From Actinocatenispora thailandica (GTDB lineage Bacteria > Actinomycetota > Actinomycetes > Mycobacteriales > Micromonosporaceae): DNA of 64,000 nt. The notes under the pieces were generated by a model. It worked only from the letters and a program-made list of their open reading frames with translations. It was not told where the DNA came from and searched no databases. Position numbers and translations under genes: made by a program. Each line of letters starts with the position of its first letter. Within the stretch, counting starts at the first letter, position 1. Below are positions 26,003 through 34,142 of this stretch, in pieces. The stretch covers positions 1,672,198 through 1,736,197 of the forward strand of contig NZ_AP023355.1 in assembly GCF_016865425.1 (NCBI RefSeq), in the 5' to 3' direction.

Positions 26003-26980
26003 GTGACTGGCATCACCACCAAGCAACAGGTCTCGGCCGAGGACGCCGTTGCCTGGCACGCGGTCGTGGCCGCATCGCTGGCCGCCGACCTGCCCACCGG
26101 CCCCCGGCCCACGGTCGAGCAGATCCGGGCCCAGCTCACCGCCGCCGGGCTGGACAGCCGCCGGTTGTTCTGGCTGGCCACCGGGGCCGACGACGCGGTG
26201 GTCGGGGTGGCCGCGCTGCGGCTGTTCAGCTCGGCCGGACAGGATCACTTGGCCGAGCTGGAGTTGCACGTCGACCCGGCCCAGCGACGGTCCGGGGTCG
26301 GCTCGCGGCTGTTGGCCGCGGCCGTCTCGGCGGCGCGGGCGGAGCGGCGCCGCAGCCTGCTCGCCGCTGCGCCTGCCGACGGGCCGGGAGCCGCGTTCTG
26401 CCTCGCCCGTGATTTCCGGCAGGTACTGGCCCTGGACCACCTGCTGCTCGACGTCGCGCGGGCCGACGACGCCGAGGCCGACGCCGAGCATCCCGGCTAC
26501 GAACTCGTGTCGTGGCAGGGGACGGTGCCGGACGAACACGCCGGCGCGTTCGCCGCCGCCAAGAACGCGATGAACGACATGCCCACCGGCGAGATGGACT
26601 ACGGCAGCCAGACCTGGACCGCCGAGCGGGTCCGAGCCATGGCGGCGGTACTGGCCGACCGTGGCGATCTGCTGCTGACGGTCGCCGCGCTCGGAAAGGG
26701 CGAGCTGGCCGGCTACACCGAGATCGTCGTGCCGTCCGGGGAGACCCGCCGGGCGCTGCAGTACGACACCGCTGTCGTACCCGCCCACCGGGGTCACCGG
26801 CTCGGGTTGTGGCTCAAGGCCGCGATGGTGCGCCGGCTGCGCGCCGAGCATCCCGGCATCGTCGAGATCGAGACCGACAACGCCGAGGACAACGTCCACA
26901 TGCTGGCCGTCAACCGCGACCTGGGCTTCCGCCCGTACCGGCGCACCCGCGAGTTCCAGCTCGACCTGCCCGCGAGCTGA
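26003..26980 (+). CDS. GNAT N-acetyltransferase with two GNAT repeats
   Basis: 325 residues containing two GNAT-like halves, each about 150 residues. The first has ELELHVDPAQRRSGVGSRLL (acetyl-CoA pyrophosphate loop R-x-x-G-x-G); the second has VVPAHRGHRLGLWLKAAMV followed by ETDNAEDNVHMLAVNRDLGF. The two-repeat layout resembles mycothiol synthase and related actinobacterial acetyltransferases; the exact substrate is unknown. GTG at 26003 has AAGGAG at 25992-25997, a strong site which argues that this is a separate gene and not the C-terminal part of the preceding CMD protein, although the frame is open between them. Confidence 0.86.
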   Translation: MTGITTKQQVSAEDAVAWHAVVAASLAADLPTGPRPTVEQIRAQLTAAGLDSRRLFWLATGADDAVVGVAALRLFSSAGQDHLAELELHVDPAQRRSGVGSRLLAAAVSAARAERRRSLLAAAPADGPGAAFCLARDFRQVLALDHLLLDVARADDAEADAEHPGYELVSWQGTVPDEHAGAFAAAKNAMNDMPTGEMDYGSQTWTAERVRAMAAVLADRGDLLLTVAALGKGELAGYTEIVVPSGETRRALQYDTAVVPAHRGHRLGLWLKAAMVRRLRAEHPGIVEIETDNAEDNVHMLAVNRDLGFRPYRRTREFQLDLPAS

Positions 26981-27097
26981 CACGGCCAGCAGGGGCCGGC
27001 ACCACCCGCACCGCTCGGCTTCGCGCCGGACGGAATCAGGGCTTGGATTCATCGCACAGACAGACCACGTATGCACCACACGAACAAGGAGACGGCA

Positions 27098-28231
27098 ATG
27101 ACCGACAACCACGGCACCACCAGCGCGCTCGAACCCGCTACAGTCGCCGCCGGGCCGGAGCGCGCGGACCTACCGGCGATCCTCGACGAGATCGTCGCGG
27201 CCGGTATCACCGGCATCACCGCCCGAGTACGCGACGGTCGCGGCGAGTGGGTCTGCAGCGCCGGCCTGGCCGAGCTGGGCGGCACGGCGAAGCCGCCGGT
27301 CGACGGGCACGTCCGGATCGGCAGCAACACCAAGACGTTCACCGCGACACTGGTTCTGCAACTGGTGGCCGAGGGCCGGATCGAGCTGGACACTCCGGTC
27401 GACGAGTACCTGCCCGAGTTCGGCATCGACCGGCGGATCACGGTGCGGATGCTGCTCCAGCACACCAGCGGCATCTTCAACTTCACCGGCGAGTACTACG
27501 ACGACGGTTCGTTCGTACCGGGGATCCCGGCCACGACGGCCGGCAAGGAGTGGGTGGACAACCGGTTCGCGACCTACCAGCCGGAGCAGCTGGTGCGCCT
27601 GGCGGTGGGCAAGCCGGCGCGCTTCGAGCCGGGTACGGACTGGAGCTACGCCAACACCAACTACGTGGTGGCCCGGCTGCTGGTCGAGAAGGTGACCGGC
27701 CGTCCGGTCGCGCAGGAGATGGATCGGCTCATCCTCACGCCGCTCGGGCTGACCGGCACGATCGAGCCGACCACCCAGACCGGGGTGCCAGAGCCGCACG
27801 CGCACGCGTACTACCGGTACGAGGACCAGGGCGCGGAGAAGACGGTCGATGTCACGAACCAGAACCCGTCGTGGATCTCCAGCGGCGGTGACATGATCTC
27901 GACCACCCGGGACCTGGAGACGTTCATCTCGGCGCTGGTGACCGGCAAACTGCTGCCGGCCGAGTTGCTGGCCGAGATGTGCACGCCACGCGCGACGCCC
28001 ATCCCGAACATGGGCTACGGGCTAGGCGTGTTCGTTCAGCAGATCGAGGCGGGCGGCACGGTGATCACGCACAACGGTGGCATGGCGGGGCACGCGGCGC
28101 TGATGTTCAGCACACCGGACGGCGGCACGTCGCTGACCGCCGCGCTGAACTACCCCGACGACGCCACGATGTCGCTGGCCGGCGCGTTCCAGCAGGGTAC
28201 GCAGCGCCTCGTCGCCGCGGTGTTCGGCTGA
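27098..28231 (+). CDS. Serine hydrolase, class C beta-lactamase/DD-peptidase family
   Basis: 377 residues with the three active-site motifs of the family: Ser76-x-x-Lys79 in IGSNTKTFTA, Tyr-x-Asn in WSYANTNYV and His-x-Gly in THNGGMAGH. The ATG at 27098 follows AAGGAG; an in-frame ATG nine codons upstream lacks a good site. No signal peptide is visible, so it is probably cytoplasmic, which argues for an esterase or D-amino-acid peptidase role rather than cell-wall work or antibiotic resistance. It lies downstream of the GNAT gene in the same direction, about 120 bases away. Confidence 0.88.
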   Translation: MTDNHGTTSALEPATVAAGPERADLPAILDEIVAAGITGITARVRDGRGEWVCSAGLAELGGTAKPPVDGHVRIGSNTKTFTATLVLQLVAEGRIELDTPVDEYLPEFGIDRRITVRMLLQHTSGIFNFTGEYYDDGSFVPGIPATTAGKEWVDNRFATYQPEQLVRLAVGKPARFEPGTDWSYANTNYVVARLLVEKVTGRPVAQEMDRLILTPLGLTGTIEPTTQTGVPEPHAHAYYRYEDQGAEKTVDVTNQNPSWISSGGDMISTTRDLETFISALVTGKLLPAELLAEMCTPRATPIPNMGYGLGVFVQQIEAGGTVITHNGGMAGHAALMFSTPDGGTSLTAALNYPDDATMSLAGAFQQGTQRLVAAVFG

Positions 28232-28317
28232 CGGCGCAGGCTGTCGCGATCCGGCCCGGCCCCGCCCCGCCCGGGTAGGCCGGCCGGCCGCTGCGGTGGC
28301 GGCACGGCCGCAATTTG

Positions 28318-28338
28318 CTACTACATCTTGTGTAGTAG
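28318..28338. promoter_or_regulatory. Inverted repeat CTACTACA-N5-TGTAGTAG just before a start codon
   Basis: Perfect 8-bp arms at 28318-28325 and 28331-28338, ending nine bases before the ATG of the membrane-protein gene at 28348. The TACA...TGTA core recalls BlaI/CopY-type operators, but those have a shorter spacer, and no such regulator is in the window. The position implies control of a leaderless or very short-leader transcript. Confidence 0.6.
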
Positions 28339-28347
28339 CGTGCGGGC

Positions 28348-29166
28348 ATGAGCGAGCGAACCACCACCTCTCGGCCGGCGTCGCGACTGGCGCTGCGGGT
28401 CCCCGAGATCACGGTGTACTTCTGGGTCGCCAAGGCGCTGTCCACGGCGCTGGGCGAGTCGACGTCGGACTACCTGGTGCACGTGATGGACCCGGTCCTG
28501 GCCGTGGCGCTGGGATTCGTGTGCTTCGCCGCCGCGCTGGTCGCGCAGTTCGCGATGCGCCGCTACGTGGCGTGGACGTACTGGCTGGCGGTGGTCATGG
28601 TCGGGGTGTTCGGCACGATGGCCGCCGACGTGTTGCACGTGGGTTTCGGGGTGCCCTACGTCGCCTCCAGCGTCGTGTACGGGGTGGCCCTGGCGGCGGT
28701 GTTCGCGACGTGGCACCGGGTGGAGGGCACCCTGTCGATCCACAGCATCGCCTCGGCGCGCCGCGAGCTGTTCTACTGGGCCGCGGTGGTGGCCACGTTC
28801 GCGCTGGGTACCGCGGTCGGCGATCTGACCGCGGTGACGCTGCACTGGGGGTACCTGATGTCGGCCGTGCTGTTCGCCGCCGTGATGGCGGTGCCGGTGG
28901 TCGGCTACCGGTGGCTGCGGCTCAACCCGGTCTTCTCGTTCTGGTGCGCCTACGTGCTCACCCGCCCGCTGGGTGCCTCGGTCGCCGACTGGTTGGGCAA
29001 GCCGGCGCAGGCCGGCGGCGTCGGGCTCGGCGACGGCCCGGTGGCGCTGGGGCTGGCCGCGGCGATCGCCTGCGTGGTCGGATACCTGGCGGTGACCCGC
29101 CGGGACGTGCAGCGACAGCCCCAGCTGGGCCGGGAGCCGGCGCTGGCCGCCGGCCGGCCACGCTGA
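28348..29166 (+). CDS. Integral membrane protein of the COG4705 type
   Basis: 272 residues with about seven or eight transmembrane helices arranged as repeated pairs: LRVPEITVYFWVAKALSTAL with GESTSDYLVHVM in the first half and GTAVGDLTAVTLHWGYL in the second. This resembles the uncharacterised COG4705/DUF347 membrane proteins, which some literature links to metal tolerance. The start ATG lies nine bases after a perfect inverted repeat, and no ribosome binding site is visible, so translation may be leaderless. It is convergent with the MMPL gene. Function unknown. Confidence 0.75.
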   Translation: MSERTTTSRPASRLALRVPEITVYFWVAKALSTALGESTSDYLVHVMDPVLAVALGFVCFAAALVAQFAMRRYVAWTYWLAVVMVGVFGTMAADVLHVGFGVPYVASSVVYGVALAAVFATWHRVEGTLSIHSIASARRELFYWAAVVATFALGTAVGDLTAVTLHWGYLMSAVLFAAVMAVPVVGYRWLRLNPVFSFWCAYVLTRPLGASVADWLGKPAQAGGVGLGDGPVALGLAAAIACVVGYLAVTRRDVQRQPQLGREPALAAGRPR

Positions 29167-29171
29167 CCGGC

Positions 29172-29186
29172 GGCCCGATCGGGGCC
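29172..29186. terminator. Short stem-loop between convergent genes
   Basis: GGCCC-GATCG-GGGCC, a 5-bp stem immediately after the COG4705 stop and before the MMPL stop. Weak support for a shared terminator. Confidence 0.3.
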
Positions 29187-29269
29187 CGCTCACCTCGCCG
29201 GCACGCACCCCGCTGCGGCCGAAGCCGGTGCGGTGCCAGCGGCGAGAAACCCGGCTACCAGGCGGTCGT

Positions 29270-31408
29270 TCACTCCGTCGGATCCGGTTGCCGGCTCAGC
29301 CGGCTCGGCCACCACGAGCGCCGCCCGAGGTCGATGATCAGGCCGGGCACCAGCAGGGTCCGCACCAGGAAGGTGTCGAGCAGGACACCGAAGGCGACCA
29401 GGAACGCGATCTGCGCGAGGAACAGGATCGGAATCACGGCCAGTGCCGCGAACGTGGCGGCGAGCACGACCCCGGCCGAGGTGATGACACCGCCGGTGCT
29501 GCCGACGCCGATGACGGTGCCCTGCCGGGTACCCACCCGGCGGGCCTCCTCCCGGACCCGGCTCATCAGGAAGATGTTGTAGTCGACACCGAGCGCGACC
29601 AGGAACACGAAAGCGAACAGGGGCACCGAGGGGTCCGCGCCGGGAAAGTGGAAGACGTGGTTGAACACCACGGCCGACACGCCCAGCGTCGCCGCGAAGG
29701 AGGCGACCACGCTGGCCACCAGCAACAGCGGGGCGACCAGCGAACGCAGCAACGCGATCAGCACCAGCAGGATCACCACGAGCACCATCGGGATCACGAT
29801 GGTGCGGTCCCGTGACGAGGTGGCGAGGGTGTCGGCCTGGATCGCGGTGTAGCCACCGACCAGCGCATGCGCGCCAGGAACAGCGGCGAGTTCGGTGCGC
29901 AGCCGATGCACGGTGTCGATCGCGGCCGCCGAGTCCGGGGCGTCGGTGAGGGTGGCGTCGATCAGTACCCGGCCGTCGACGACCTTGGCCGGCCCGACCG
30001 GCGCGCCTTGTGCGCCGACCGTGGCCACGCTCCGTGGAACCACCCCGTGCACCGTGCGGGCTCGGGCGATCACCCGGTCGGCCGCGCCGGCGTTGGCCAC
30101 GATCTGGGTGGGGTTGCCGGCACCGGCCGGGAAGTGGTCGGCGATCACCCGCTGGCCGACCACCGAGTCCTGGCTGCGCAGGAACAGCGCGGTCTGGGTG
30201 GTACCCGAGGCCTTCAGCTGGGGGAGGAACGCCACCGCGAGGCCGACCAGGACGACGCCGACGGCCAGCCAGACCGGCCGGGGGCGCCGCGCGACCCGTT
30301 CTCCGATCCGGGTCCAGCGGCGATGGGTCGGCCGGTGGTGCGCGTCGTAGTGCGGGATCGCCGGCCAGAACGCCGCCCGGCCCAGCAGCGCGAGGACAGC
30401 CGGCAGGAACGTCAGCGCGGCCAGCAACGAGCCGGCGATCCCGATCGCCGCGACCGGCCCGAGCCCGCGGGTGGACTTCAGGTTGGTGGCCAGCAGGCAC
30501 AGCACGCCGAGGATGACGGTGCCGCCGGAAGCGGCTATCGGCTCCAGTGCCGCCCGGTACGCGGTGCGCAGCGACCCGAACCGGTCCGGCGCGCGTCGCA
30601 GTTCCTCGCGGTAGCGGGCCACGAGCAGCAGCGCGTAGTCGGTGCACGCGCCGATGACGAGGATGAACAGGATCCCCTGACTCTGCCCGTTGAGTTCGAT
30701 GACGCCGTGCGCCGCGAGCTGGTAGATCACGGCACCGGCCAGCGCCAGCGCGAGGGTGGCGGTGGTCAGCACGATCACGGGCAGCAGCGGCGACCGGTAC
30801 ACCACGATGAGGATCAGGAACACGACGGCGCCGGTGACCAGCAGCAGGGTCCCGTCGATACCGGCGAACGCCTTGCCGAGGTCGGCGCTGAGCCCGGCCG
30901 GCCCTGCGACGTGCAGGGCCACGCCGGGCGGGGCCGGGCGGTCCCGCAGCGCCGCGACGTCGGCGCTGAGATCGGAGCCGGCCGACAGCGGTACGACGAC
31001 CTGGGCGGCCCGGTGATCCGGGCTGACGGTGACGGGGCTGACCGGGCCCCGCAGCGCTTTCCAGCCCTTCAGCCGGGCGATGTCGGACCGGATCGCGGTG
31101 ACGTCGTCGTCGGTGAGGCGCGGGCTGCGCTGGTAGACGACGATGGCGGGAACGGCGTCGGTGTCGGTGAAACCCCGCGCCAGCTTCTGCACTGTGGTGG
31201 ACTCGGAGCTGGCCGGCAGGAACGCGGCGTTGTCGTTGGTCTGCACGTCGGCGAGCTTGCCGATCGAGGAACCCAGCGGCCCGACGCCGAGCACCCACAA
31301 CCCGGTGAGCAGGGCGGGCACCAGCCACCACAACCAGCGCCGGCGGGGCGGCCGGGACCGGTTCGAGTCGTCGTCGGGCCGAACGATATTGCTAGCTTTT
31401 CTAGCCAC
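29270..31408 (-). CDS. MMPL/RND-family transporter
   Basis: 712 residues with the two-fold RND architecture: helix 1 near residue 25, a large extracytoplasmic loop, five clustered helices (about 170-350), a second helix-loop-helix half, and the MMPL signatures LVIGACTDYALLLVARYREEL and LVALGVDYNIFLMSRVREEA. It lacks a long C-terminal tail, so it resembles the smaller drug/lipid exporters rather than mycobacterial MmpL. GTG at 31406-31408 starts MARKASN. It is divergent from a MarR regulator, its probable repressor, over 45 bases. The likely role is proton-driven export of a lipid or toxic compound. Confidence 0.93.
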   Translation of the reverse strand: MARKASNIVRPDDDSNRSRPPRRRWLWWLVPALLTGLWVLGVGPLGSSIGKLADVQTNDNAAFLPASSESTTVQKLARGFTDTDAVPAIVVYQRSPRLTDDDVTAIRSDIARLKGWKALRGPVSPVTVSPDHRAAQVVVPLSAGSDLSADVAALRDRPAPPGVALHVAGPAGLSADLGKAFAGIDGTLLLVTGAVVFLILIVVYRSPLLPVIVLTTATLALALAGAVIYQLAAHGVIELNGQSQGILFILVIGACTDYALLLVARYREELRRAPDRFGSLRTAYRAALEPIAASGGTVILGVLCLLATNLKSTRGLGPVAAIGIAGSLLAALTFLPAVLALLGRAAFWPAIPHYDAHHRPTHRRWTRIGERVARRPRPVWLAVGVVLVGLAVAFLPQLKASGTTQTALFLRSQDSVVGQRVIADHFPAGAGNPTQIVANAGAADRVIARARTVHGVVPRSVATVGAQGAPVGPAKVVDGRVLIDATLTDAPDSAAAIDTVHRLRTELAAVPGAHALVGGYTAIQADTLATSSRDRTIVIPMVLVVILLVLIALLRSLVAPLLLVASVVASFAATLGVSAVVFNHVFHFPGADPSVPLFAFVFLVALGVDYNIFLMSRVREEARRVGTRQGTVIGVGSTGGVITSAGVVLAATFAALAVIPILFLAQIAFLVAFGVLLDTFLVRTLLVPGLIIDLGRRSWWPSRLSRQPDPTE
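31391..31405. promoter_or_regulatory. Inverted repeat GCTAG-N5-CTAGC, possible MarR site
   Basis: Perfect 5-bp arms inside the first codons of the MMPL gene, in an AT-richer patch. It may be one of two sites for the divergent MarR protein. Confidence 0.4.
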
Positions 31409-31431
31409 ACGTCGACTCTACAACACGCTCG

Positions 31432-31447
31432 ATCATCTAGCTATGAT
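31432..31447. promoter_or_regulatory. Inverted repeat ATCAT-N6-ATGAT, possible MarR operator
   Basis: Perfect 5-bp arms ending six bases before the MarR start codon, in the 45-base divergent spacer. The central CTAGCT echoes the nearby GCTAG repeat. MarR proteins usually bind 16-20 bp palindromes in exactly this place. Confidence 0.5.
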
Positions 31448-31453
31448 GTCGCC

Positions 31454-31981
31454 GTGGTTCAGTCCAACGACGCCCGCGACATCGCGACCAGCGTCCGGCG
31501 CCTCCTCCAGGCGGGCAGGCAGATGCAGGCCGCGCTCGCCCGCCGGCTCGGGGTGCGGGTGACCGACGTGCAGGCTGTCGACCACGTCATGCTGACCGAA
31601 CAGCCGATTGGCCCGGTCCAACTCGGCGACCGGCTCGGGATCCGATCGGCGTCGGCAACCGCATTGGTCGATCGCCTTGTCGCCGCAGACCACGTGCAGC
31701 GCGAGCCGGACCCGCACGACGGGCGCCGCGTCACGCTCGCAGTCACCGACCACGCCCGGCGCGAGGTCGGGGCCGCGCTCCGGCCGCTGATCGAACAGAT
31801 CGTGCTCATCACCGATCAGCTCGACGACGACCAGCGCACCACGGTGCGCACCGTCCTGGACCAGATCGCCACCGCCATGCGCGACTACGCGACCGGTGCG
31901 GAGCCCGGCAGGCCGGGCGCAGGCGACAGCAACCGCGAGCACGAGGCGCCGAGGGGCGCCACCCCACCGGTCGCGGACTGA
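31454..31981 (+). CDS. MarR-family transcriptional regulator
   Basis: 175 residues with the MarR winged helix: VTDVQAVDHVMLTEQPIGPV, recognition helix LGDRLGIRSASATALVDRLVAAD and wing REPDPHDGRRVTLAVTDHA, followed by a dimerisation helix. GTG at 31454 is used; the long open frame upstream is a shadow of the MMPL gene. It probably represses the divergent MMPL exporter and itself. The C-terminal 25 residues are Gly/Arg/Glu-rich and look disordered. Confidence 0.9.
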   Translation: MVQSNDARDIATSVRRLLQAGRQMQAALARRLGVRVTDVQAVDHVMLTEQPIGPVQLGDRLGIRSASATALVDRLVAADHVQREPDPHDGRRVTLAVTDHARREVGAALRPLIEQIVLITDQLDDDQRTTVRTVLDQIATAMRDYATGAEPGRPGAGDSNREHEAPRGATPPVAD

Positions 31982-31982
31982 C

Positions 31983-32063
31983 CGCTGCCCCAACCTGCCG
32001 AGCGGGCGGGCTTCCCCGGGCGCGGTGTGGCGTGGCCTTCCGCTGCCCAACCTGCCGAGCGGG
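31983..32063. repeat. Two direct copies of a 23-24 base element after the MarR gene
   Basis: CGCTGCCCCAACCTGCCGAG followed by CGGG at 31983-32006 recurs with one C fewer at 32041-32063. The second copy runs into a hairpin, GCCGAGC-N5-GCTCGGC. It may be a terminator region or two copies of a dispersed intergenic repeat. The rest of this 207-base gap shows no gene. Confidence 0.55.
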
Positions 32064-32188
32064 TGGCTCGGCCTGGTACCTGGCCGTCGCGAACCGCGCT
32101 GTTCGGCTGCGCCGCGTGTCCCGTGCCGGTTTCGTGCGTTGTCTCCCGGGATGCGCCGGGAAGCGGCGTCGGGCGGAAGAAGGCACTG

Positions 32189-33994
32189 GTGCGACTCCGG
32201 TCAGCGTACGTGACCACGTATCCCCGGCTGGTCCGGATGGCGTTCCTGTTGTCCGCCGACGACCTGAACCGGCAGCGCCGCGCCGGCCGGGCGCACCGGC
32301 TCGCCCGCCGGGCGCTGCCGCACCGGTCTGGGCCGGCCACCGGGACCGAGGAGGCGGCGCGCACCCTGCTCGCGCGGCTCGTCCGCGCCGGCCTGCGCCG
32401 CACCGACCGGCCCGCACCGGGCTGGCGAGCGGCACCCGCGCCACCCGGCGAGGGGCACGCGGCCATCGACGCCGCGCTGGCCACCTCCGCGCCGGCCGTG
32501 CGCGCCGGGTACGGCCTGCTGGTCGGCGAACGCCTCGGGCGCACCGCCGCAAGCCAGGTACTGCGCGACGCCGGGGTCACCGACACGGCTGCGGCACTGA
32601 CCGACGCCCAAGCCGTGCGCGATCGGCTCGCCAGGCGGGACGGCCTTGCCGTCGACGACCAGGAACGCCTGCTGCGGGAGGCGCCGATGGACCCGACAGT
32701 GGTACGCCTGCGGGCCCCGGATCCGTCGGCGCTGCGGTTGCGGGGCGCCGCGATCGGGACGATCGCGCTGGCCGCCGCCGTCGCGCTGGCCGTCACCGCC
32801 GGACTGGTACTGCACCGAGCCGGGCGCCCGGCCGCGCGCCGGCCCGCGGCGACCACACCGGCAGCGGCCACCCACCTGGTCGACGCCGGCGCGTGGCGCG
32901 GCTCGTTCCACCCCGGCGTGCAACTGTGGCCGTCCCGCGGGGAGCTGACCGGCCGCACCGCGTTGATCCAGCGGGCCGCGCGGTCCTGGACCGCGACCGC
33001 CGCGGCCACCGGGGCCGGATCCGGGGGTGGCGGATCCGCCGCGGTGCCGGCGCCCCGCGCCTCCGCCTCGGTGCTCTACGCGGGGAACCTGGACGGCCAC
33101 ACCGTCGTCCTGCTGTCCGACGGCCGGTCGCTCGCCCGGTACACCGAACGGCACGGGGACGGGCGCACCGAGGTGGACCAGGCGCCCCGAGCCGACGTGT
33201 ACGCGGCGAGCGCGCTGCGGCTGGCCACCACGGCGGCCGGCACCCGCTACCTGCTGGCGCCCTGGGTGCGCCGGGCGCAGTGGGGCTCCACCGCCGCCCG
33301 CTGGCACCGGCTCACCATCCACAATGGAGTTTCCGGGCCGGTCGCCGCCCCGCCCAGCCGACCGGGATGCTGGCGGGGTCCGGTGTTGCGGCTCACGGCG
33401 GTCGGCGCCGACCTGGACGAGCCGATCGCCGTCGGCGACACCGGTGCCGCGGCCATGCCGCACCTGATGTACATCCCGCCGGTACCACCACCACACATCA
33501 CCCGCCCGCACGAACTGACCTACCAGGACGGTCCGCAGGTGTTCCAGGAGATGAGCTGCTCCGAGGACCACGCGGCGGGTGCCGACTCGATGACCAACTG
33601 GCGCTTCTGGGCGGGTCAGCTGCCCGAAGCGGTCGACGCCAGCTGGGTGTGCCTCCGGGTCGATCAGGCCGACGGCAGCGGCGACAGCACCAGCGCGCTG
33701 GTCCCGGACGGCGACGCGCCCATCGTGGTGGCCCGGACCACCAGCGGGCACGCCTGTACCCGGCTGGCCAAGGACCTGGTCGCCACCGCCTGGTGGCAGG
33801 CTCCGTCCGGACAGTGGTACTTCCTCGCCGCCGGCAGCAGGCACGTCGCCTCGATCACCGTGGACGGCCAGAGCCGGGACGGCCGGTTCACCGCGCTCGG
33901 CCCGTACCGCGCGAAGGGCAAACCGCATCCGTCGGTCTCCGCGCGCAACGAGAAGGGCGCCGCCGTCACCGTCCTGACGAACCAGGACGGCTGA
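32189..33994 (+). CDS. Membrane-anchored protein with a sigma-factor-like N-terminus
   Basis: About 601 residues. The first 55 (VRLRSAYVTTYPRLVRMAFL, then LARRALPHR) resemble region 2 of ECF sigma factors, but the promoter-melting part is missing. About 130 cytoplasmic residues follow, then one transmembrane helix (about 190-215, IGTIALAAAVALAVTAGLVL) and an extracellular domain of about 380 residues with few cysteines and many Trp/Tyr. Proteins of this plan occur in actinobacteria and are mostly annotated as hypothetical. GTG at 32189 has a GAAGAAGG site; a GTG eight codons later is possible. A role in signal transduction is a guess. No partner gene is adjacent. Confidence 0.65.
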   Translation: MRLRSAYVTTYPRLVRMAFLLSADDLNRQRRAGRAHRLARRALPHRSGPATGTEEAARTLLARLVRAGLRRTDRPAPGWRAAPAPPGEGHAAIDAALATSAPAVRAGYGLLVGERLGRTAASQVLRDAGVTDTAAALTDAQAVRDRLARRDGLAVDDQERLLREAPMDPTVVRLRAPDPSALRLRGAAIGTIALAAAVALAVTAGLVLHRAGRPAARRPAATTPAAATHLVDAGAWRGSFHPGVQLWPSRGELTGRTALIQRAARSWTATAAATGAGSGGGGSAAVPAPRASASVLYAGNLDGHTVVLLSDGRSLARYTERHGDGRTEVDQAPRADVYAASALRLATTAAGTRYLLAPWVRRAQWGSTAARWHRLTIHNGVSGPVAAPPSRPGCWRGPVLRLTAVGADLDEPIAVGDTGAAAMPHLMYIPPVPPPHITRPHELTYQDGPQVFQEMSCSEDHAAGADSMTNWRFWAGQLPEAVDASWVCLRVDQADGSGDSTSALVPDGDAPIVVARTTSGHACTRLAKDLVATAWWQAPSGQWYFLAAGSRHVASITVDGQSRDGRFTALGPYRAKGKPHPSVSARNEKGAAVTVLTNQDG

Positions 33995-34142
33995 TACTCC
34001 AGCGGTAGATCGTGATCTTGACGACTGGACGGCCAGCTGACGGTCGGTGGCTGGTCGCGAATCAGCGGCCAGTAGAGCTGGCGTCGACTTCGGCTCGGGG
34101 ACAAGGCGCTCCGCCAGGTACACCCCGACGATCGGGCGGCGC
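33995..34142. other. Spacer with an AGATC-N2-GATCT inverted repeat
   Basis: Region between the sigma-like membrane gene and the end of the patatin gene. It holds AGATC-GT-GATCT at 34007-34018 and a partly complementary CCAG/CTGG frame around it, which could form the terminator of the upstream gene. No gene seen. Confidence 0.4.

Noticed and set aside
27098-28231. Beta-lactam resistance call for the serine hydrolase
   Set aside because: The active-site motifs are shared by esterases and peptidases, and there is no export signal.
28318-28338. Firm assignment of the inverted repeat as a BlaI operator controlling the neighbouring serine hydrolase
   Set aside because: The spacer is longer than in known BlaI sites, the hydrolase lies upstream of the repeat, and no BlaI-type gene is present; kept only as an unassigned operator.
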